This document shows, in pieces, positions 6,189 to 9,776 of a DNA stretch of 9,776 bases. A model generated the notes under the pieces. That model did not search any database and was not told the DNA's origin. It worked only from the letters and a program-made list of their open reading frames with translations. Source of the DNA: an uncultured Chloroflexota bacterium (GTDB taxonomy: Bacteria; Chloroflexota; Dehalococcoidia; UBA2979); the NCBI GenBank assembly GCA_902827055.1, contig CADEHD010000055.1:1-9776 (forward strand), in the 5' to 3' direction. The position numbers and the translations under genes were made by a program. Each line of letters opens with the position of its first letter. Positions within the stretch are counted from its first letter, which is position 1.

Positions 6189-7244
6189 GTGCGCGTGCTC
6201 GTGACGGGTCACGACGGCTACATCGGGGCCGTCCTGGTGCCCATGCTGCTGGACGCTGGGCACGACGTCACGGGGCTCGACAGCCACCTGTACGCGGGGT
6301 GCGACTTCGGGACACACGATCCCGGGGTCCCGTCCCTCGCGATCGACGTGCGCGACGTCACGGTCGAGCAACTGCGCGGCTATGACGCCGTGCTCCACCT
6401 CGCCGCGATCTCGAACGACCCGGTCGGCGACCTGAACCCAGAAACCACGTACGAGATCAACCACCGCGCGACCGTCCAGCTCGCCCAGCGCGCGCGGTCG
6501 GCGGGAATCGGTCGGTTCATCTTCTCGTCCTCGTGCAGCCTGTACGGCGCAGGGGGCGATGACGCGCTCGACGAGCAGGCGGCGTTCAGCCCCGTCACGC
6601 CCTATGGGCACTCGAAGATCCTGGCGGAACAGGACATCAGCGCGCTCGCCAACGAAGCCTTCACCCCGGTGTTCCTGCGCAACGCGACCGCCTACGGCGT
6701 CTCGAGTCGGCTGCGCGGAGACCTGGTGGTGAACAACCTGGTGGGCTACGCGGTGACCACCGGCGAGGTGCTCATCAAGAGCGATGGCTCCCCGTGGCGC
6801 CCGCTCATCCACATCGAGGACATCGCCCGCGCGTTCCTTGCGGCGCTGGAGGCGCCTGCGGCGGACGTGCACAACCAGGCGTTCAACATCTGCCAGACCA
6901 CGGAGAACTACCGGATTCGCGAGGTCGGCGCGATCGTCGAACAGATCGTGCCGGGCAGTCGCGTCCGATTCGCTGCTGGCGCGCAGCCCGACAAGCGGAA
7001 CTACCGGGTGAGCGGCGACAAGGTGGCGCGAGTGCTCCCCGGCTTCCACCCCCAGTGGACGGTGCGGCGTGGCGTCGAGGAGCTCTACGACGCCTACACG
7101 CGGCGCGCCCTGCAGCTCGATGACCTCACCGGCCCGCGACTGCAGCGCATCCAGCGCGTTCTCGAGCTGCAGTCCAGCGGTCGCCTGACCGAGGCCCTGC
7201 GCTGGGTCGAGACGGCGCGGCCGGCCGAGGTGGTCGGTGCTTAG
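6189..7244 (+). CDS. Extended SDR NAD(P)-dependent sugar epimerase/reductase
   Basis: 351 residues, first gene of the operon. GTG 6189 follows AGGGGGG (6178-6184) by 4 nt. The N terminus MRVLVTGHDGYIG gives the TGxxGxxG Rossmann motif (6-13). DVRD (53-56), LHLAAISNDP (69-78), FSSSCSLYG (112-120) and PYGHSK (138-143) follow, with Y139 and K143 the catalytic Tyr/Lys. WRPLIHIEDIARAFL (203-217) is the usual sugar-epimerase segment. The 4,6-dehydratase signature (Asp/Glu-Glu after the Thr/Ser) is absent: SSSCSLYG stands where those enzymes have TDEVYG or SSELYG. A 4-epimerase, 3,5-epimerase-like or 4-ketoreductase role on a nucleotide sugar is therefore more likely than dehydration. Its last 8 nt overlap the methyltransferase gene, so the products are probably co-translated and in the same pathway. 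Confidence 0.85.
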   Translation: MRVLVTGHDGYIGAVLVPMLLDAGHDVTGLDSHLYAGCDFGTHDPGVPSLAIDVRDVTVEQLRGYDAVLHLAAISNDPVGDLNPETTYEINHRATVQLAQRARSAGIGRFIFSSSCSLYGAGGDDALDEQAAFSPVTPYGHSKILAEQDISALANEAFTPVFLRNATAYGVSSRLRGDLVVNNLVGYAVTTGEVLIKSDGSPWRPLIHIEDIARAFLAALEAPAADVHNQAFNICQTTENYRIREVGAIVEQIVPGSRVRFAAGAQPDKRNYRVSGDKVARVLPGFHPQWTVRRGVEELYDAYTRRALQLDDLTGPRLQRIQRVLELQSSGRLTEALRWVETARPAEVVGA

Positions 7245-8508
7245 CGCGAGGCCAGCCGCGGCTGATCGCCCGTGCCGGTCGTGCGGCAGCACGCGCCTGC
7301 AGCCCTTCCTTGACCTCGGGGAGACACCCCTCGCGGACGCGCTCGTTCGGCCCGAGCACGCCAACGAGACCGACCCGCGCTTCCCCCTCGAGGTCGCGTT
7401 CTGCCCTGAGTGCACGCTCGTCCAGATCCTGGAGGACGTGCCTCCGGCGCAGCTGTTCGTGGACAACTACCTGTACTTCTCTTCCTTCTCGGACGCCGTG
7501 CAGGAGCACTCACGCAGTCACGTCGACGGCCTGGTCGACTCCCGAGGGCTGGGCGCCGACAGCCTGGCCGTGGAGATCGCAAGCAACGACGGGTACCTGC
7601 TGCGGCACTTCGTCGCGCGGGGTGTGCCGGTCCTGGGCATCGACCCGGCGCCGACGCAGGCGGACGCCGCGGAGGCGATCGGCGTCCCGACGGTGCGGGA
7701 GTTCTTCGGCACCGAGCTGGCCGCGCGCCTCCGCGCGGAGGGTCGACGTGCCGATGTGATCATCGCGAACAACGTCATGGCGCACGTCCCGGACCTCAAT
7801 GGGTTCGTCGCGGGCATGCGCACGCTCATCAAGGACGACGGCGTGATCACCGTCGAGAACCCGTACGTTCGCGACCTGATCGAGCATCGCGAATTCGACA
7901 CGATTTACCACGAGCACCACTGCTACTTCTCGTGCACCGCAGTGGATCGCCTCGTGCGCCGTCACGGGCTCTATCTCAACCACGTCGAGTACTTCCCGCG
8001 GCTGCATGGTGGCACGCTCCGCTGGCACATCAGTCCGCGGGAGGAAGTCAGCGACACGGCGCGCGAGTACCTCGCTGCCGAGGCCGCCACGGGCATGCTC
8101 GCGTTCGACTACTACCGGGACTTCGGTGCTGCGGTGGAGTCGATCCGCGCCGAGCTCGTCGCGTTGCTGCGGCAGATCCGCGCCGATGGCAAACGCGTGG
8201 CCGCCTACGGCGCGGCCGCGAAGGGCAGCACCCTGATCAACTTCGCGGGCATCGGACCAGACCTCGTGGACTACGTGGTCGACCGCAACGTGCACAAGCA
8301 GGGCCTCTTGATGCCCGGGGTGCACCTCCCGATCCGCGACCCGGCCGCGCTGATCGAGGACCAGCCGGACTATCTCCTCCTCCTCGCGTGGAACTTCCTG
8401 GACGAGATCCGCGCGCAGCAGGCGTCGTACATCGAGGCGGGGGGACGACTGATCGTCCCTGTGCCGCGCCCCACCGTCCTGGAGCCACAACCCGCCGAGG
8501 CCGTATGA
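7237..8508 (+). CDS. SAM-dependent nucleotide-sugar C-methyltransferase (TylC3/NovU/TcaB9 family)
   Basis: 423 residues, typical of the three-part family. It transfers a methyl group from S-adenosylmethionine to a ring carbon, usually C-3, of a nucleotide-linked 4-keto-deoxy sugar. Sequence support: the N-terminal zinc site C13-x2-C16 and C56-x2-C59, the SAM-binding segment VEIASNDGYLL (112-122), and ANNVMAHVPDLNGF (177-190). The catalytic DTIYHEHHCYFS (221-232) has Y224, E226 and H227 matching the Tyr, Glu and His discussed for TcaB9. The C-terminal Rossmann-like domain has YGAAAKGSTLIN (324-335), DRNVHKQG (349-356) and a Pro-rich end (PVPRP). GTG 7237 overlaps the SDR stop by 8 nt and follows GAGG (7227-7230). 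The substrate is inferred to be CDP-linked because rfbF is nearby; it could equally be GDP- or dTDP-linked. Confidence 0.88.
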   Translation: MLSARPAAADRPCRSCGSTRLQPFLDLGETPLADALVRPEHANETDPRFPLEVAFCPECTLVQILEDVPPAQLFVDNYLYFSSFSDAVQEHSRSHVDGLVDSRGLGADSLAVEIASNDGYLLRHFVARGVPVLGIDPAPTQADAAEAIGVPTVREFFGTELAARLRAEGRRADVIIANNVMAHVPDLNGFVAGMRTLIKDDGVITVENPYVRDLIEHREFDTIYHEHHCYFSCTAVDRLVRRHGLYLNHVEYFPRLHGGTLRWHISPREEVSDTAREYLAAEAATGMLAFDYYRDFGAAVESIRAELVALLRQIRADGKRVAAYGAAAKGSTLINFAGIGPDLVDYVVDRNVHKQGLLMPGVHLPIRDPAALIEDQPDYLLLLAWNFLDEIRAQQASYIEAGGRLIVPVPRPTVLEPQPAEAV

Positions 8509-9446
8509 CCGCGCAACGGCCGGCCCCCGTCGTCAGCATCGGCCTCCCCGTGTACAACGGGGAGGAGTACCTCGGGGCCGCGGTGGAGTCGATCCTCGCG
8601 CAGACGTTCGCGGACTTCGAGCTCATCATCTGCGACAACGCCTCGACCGATGGGACGGCGGAGATCGCCCAGGCGTTCGCTGCGAGCGATCCCCGCGTCC
8701 GCTACGTCCGTAACGCGCGGAACATCGGTCTGTACCCCAACTTCAACCGGGCTCGCGCCCTAGCGCGCGGCGAGTTCTTCCGCTGGCACGCGCACGACGA
8801 TGTGTGCGCGCCGACGTACCTCGAGCGATGCGTAGAGGCGCTCAGGCGCGACCCCACCGCCTCGATGGCGTATCCGCGCGCCGTCGCCATCGACCCGAGC
8901 GGCGCTCGAGTGATCTCGTTCGACTGGCACGACGCCGATCGCTTCGACGAGGCCGAGGCGGAGTCGCGATTCCGCCGATTCGTGAGTGGCTTCGATGACG
9001 CAGTTCGGGCCGGACGACAACACGTCGGCCTGTACATCTTCGGGCTGCAGCGCATGAGCGCGGCGCGGCGGACCCGTCCCTTCGGTGGGTTCATGTGGGC
9101 CGACGAGGCCTATCTCGCGGAGCTCCTCCTCCAGGGACGCTTCGTCGAGGTCCCCGAGGACCTGCTGCTCATGCGCGTGTTCGGGCAGAACACCACAGAA
9201 GTGATGCTCAAAGGTGACCTGCGCGCCTGGCAGGCGATCCTCGATCCCTCGTACCGGGGCACCGTCGGGTTCTATCTCGCGCGCTACGAACGTTATGGCG
9301 ACCAATTGCGGTCCGTGGCGCGAGCACGACTCGGGGCGGGAACGAAGTTGCGCCTGACGTACACATGCCTGAGCGCCATCGGTCAGCGCGTCCAGGCGGC
9401 ACTGGGGGCGCGCATGTCGCGGAGGGCCAGCATCGAGCGTGTCTAA
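8505..9446 (+). CDS. Family 2 glycosyltransferase
   Basis: 313 residues. ATG 8505 overlaps the methyltransferase stop as ATGA and has GAGG 4 nt before it; the frame is open far upstream but the family N terminus starts here. The GT-A fold is clear: PVVSIGLPVYNGEEYL (8-23), the nucleotide-binding ICDNASTDGT (42-51), ARGEFFRWHAHDDV (87-100) with D98/D99 as the metal-binding DxD-type pair, and MWADEAYLAELL (198-209) with D200/E201 near the expected catalytic base. It transfers a sugar from an activated nucleotide donor to a growing glycan, probably on a lipid carrier at the inner face of the membrane. No transmembrane helix is seen. The C-terminal tail is basic. Donor and acceptor are unknown; operon context suggests the C-methylated sugar as donor. 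Confidence 0.88.
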   Translation: MTAQRPAPVVSIGLPVYNGEEYLGAAVESILAQTFADFELIICDNASTDGTAEIAQAFAASDPRVRYVRNARNIGLYPNFNRARALARGEFFRWHAHDDVCAPTYLERCVEALRRDPTASMAYPRAVAIDPSGARVISFDWHDADRFDEAEAESRFRRFVSGFDDAVRAGRQHVGLYIFGLQRMSAARRTRPFGGFMWADEAYLAELLLQGRFVEVPEDLLLMRVFGQNTTEVMLKGDLRAWQAILDPSYRGTVGFYLARYERYGDQLRSVARARLGAGTKLRLTYTCLSAIGQRVQAALGARMSRRASIERV

Positions 9447-9776
9447 CCCTGCGCTTCCCTTTGTATCGGTGGTCATCCCCACAAGGGATCGAGCCGATGA
9501 TCTTGCCAGGTGCGTTGAAAGCGTGCTCGCCTGCGACTACCCCAGATTCGAGGTACTCGTCATGGACCAGAGCAGGCCGCCCGCCGCGCTCGGGGACGAC
9601 GCCAGGCTGCGCATCATTGCGCTCGACACGGTGGGGAAATCCGCGGCGCTCAACGCTGCGATGCCGCTGATCCGAGGTGAAATCGTCGCGTACACCGACG
9701 ACGACTGCACGGTGCCTCGCGACTGGCTGACCAGGGGGGTGGAAACGCTGCAGGCCGAACCCGGCGCTGGAGTGCT
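9439..9776 (+). CDS. Family 2 glycosyltransferase, N-terminal part (runs off right edge)
   Basis: 112 codons are visible from GTG 9439, which overlaps the previous stop by 8 nt. GGAGGG (9421-9426) lies 12 nt before it, rather far. Reading shows FVSVVIPTRDRADDLARCVE (8-27), the beta-strand/Asp motif VLVMDQS (39-45), GKSAALNAAM (66-75) as in many GT2 enzymes, and AYTDDDCTVP (84-93) with the DDD metal site at 87-89. This is a second GT-A transferase, distinct from its neighbour. Arginine codons are unusual: of ten, six are AGG/AGA, whereas the upstream operon genes use mostly CGN, which hints at a different origin. It is cut by the window end. Confidence 0.85.
   Translation, partial: MSNPALPFVSVVIPTRDRADDLARCVESVLACDYPRFEVLVMDQSRPPAALGDDARLRIIALDTVGKSAALNAAMPLIRGEIVAYTDDDCTVPRDWLTRGVETLQAEPGAGV

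Noticed and set aside
6024..7466. 862-residue reading of the aminotransferase frame
   Set aside because: Only the last 381 residues resemble the family; the rest is antisense to the SDR gene.
7510..8490. 326-codon minus-strand ORF
   Set aside because: Antisense shadow of the C-methyltransferase, which has all its family motifs on the plus strand.
7410..8504. N-terminal extension of the first glycosyltransferase
   Set aside because: This stretch is the methyltransferase read in another frame; the GT2 fold begins at ATG 8505.

Overview
The window is high-GC bacterial DNA with Shine-Dalgarno-led genes and many GTG starts. Two secreted proteins carry long Thr/Ala/Pro linkers of the 'TPTKTATAT' kind. 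Such linkers are common in Chloroflexota, so that phylum is my best guess, but it rests on linker style and GC only and other high-GC bacteria are possible. The theme is surface polysaccharide: nucleotide-sugar synthesis, glycosyl transfer and secreted carbohydrate-active proteins.

Layout. (1) Positions 1-3372 are read on the minus strand. A two-gene unit encodes a secreted beta-sandwich-like protein of unknown function (3372-1843), then a secreted clan-A-type glycoside hydrolase (1781-333). Both end in the same roughly 37-residue Cys-containing module behind a low-complexity linker. A strong hairpin (280-315) follows, then the start of a small membrane protein gene that runs off the left edge. 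(2) Positions 3373-3937 are a divergent non-coding region. It holds a dense set of nested inverted repeats (3665-3773) that could be a structured RNA leader. (3) rfbF, glucose-1-phosphate cytidylyltransferase (3938-4711, plus), converges on a DegT-family sugar aminotransferase (6023-4878, minus). (4) A second divergent region (6024-6188) carries three roughly 11-nt-spaced direct repeats that look like an operator. (5) A tightly overlapping plus-strand operon runs from 6189 off the right edge: extended SDR sugar epimerase/reductase, C-methyltransferase of the TylC3/NovU/TcaB9 family, and two family 2 glycosyltransferases, the second truncated by the window end.

How it fits together (inference). 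RfbF makes CDP-glucose. A 4,6-dehydratase, not seen in the window, would give a 4-keto-6-deoxy sugar. That intermediate could be C-methylated and then epimerised or reduced by the operon enzymes, or aminated by the DegT enzyme. The glycosyltransferases would add the resulting deoxy sugars to a surface glycan. The secreted hydrolase and its partner could act on the same or another polysaccharide outside the cell. The most novel elements are the shared C-terminal module, the unrecognised secreted protein and the structured intergenic element.
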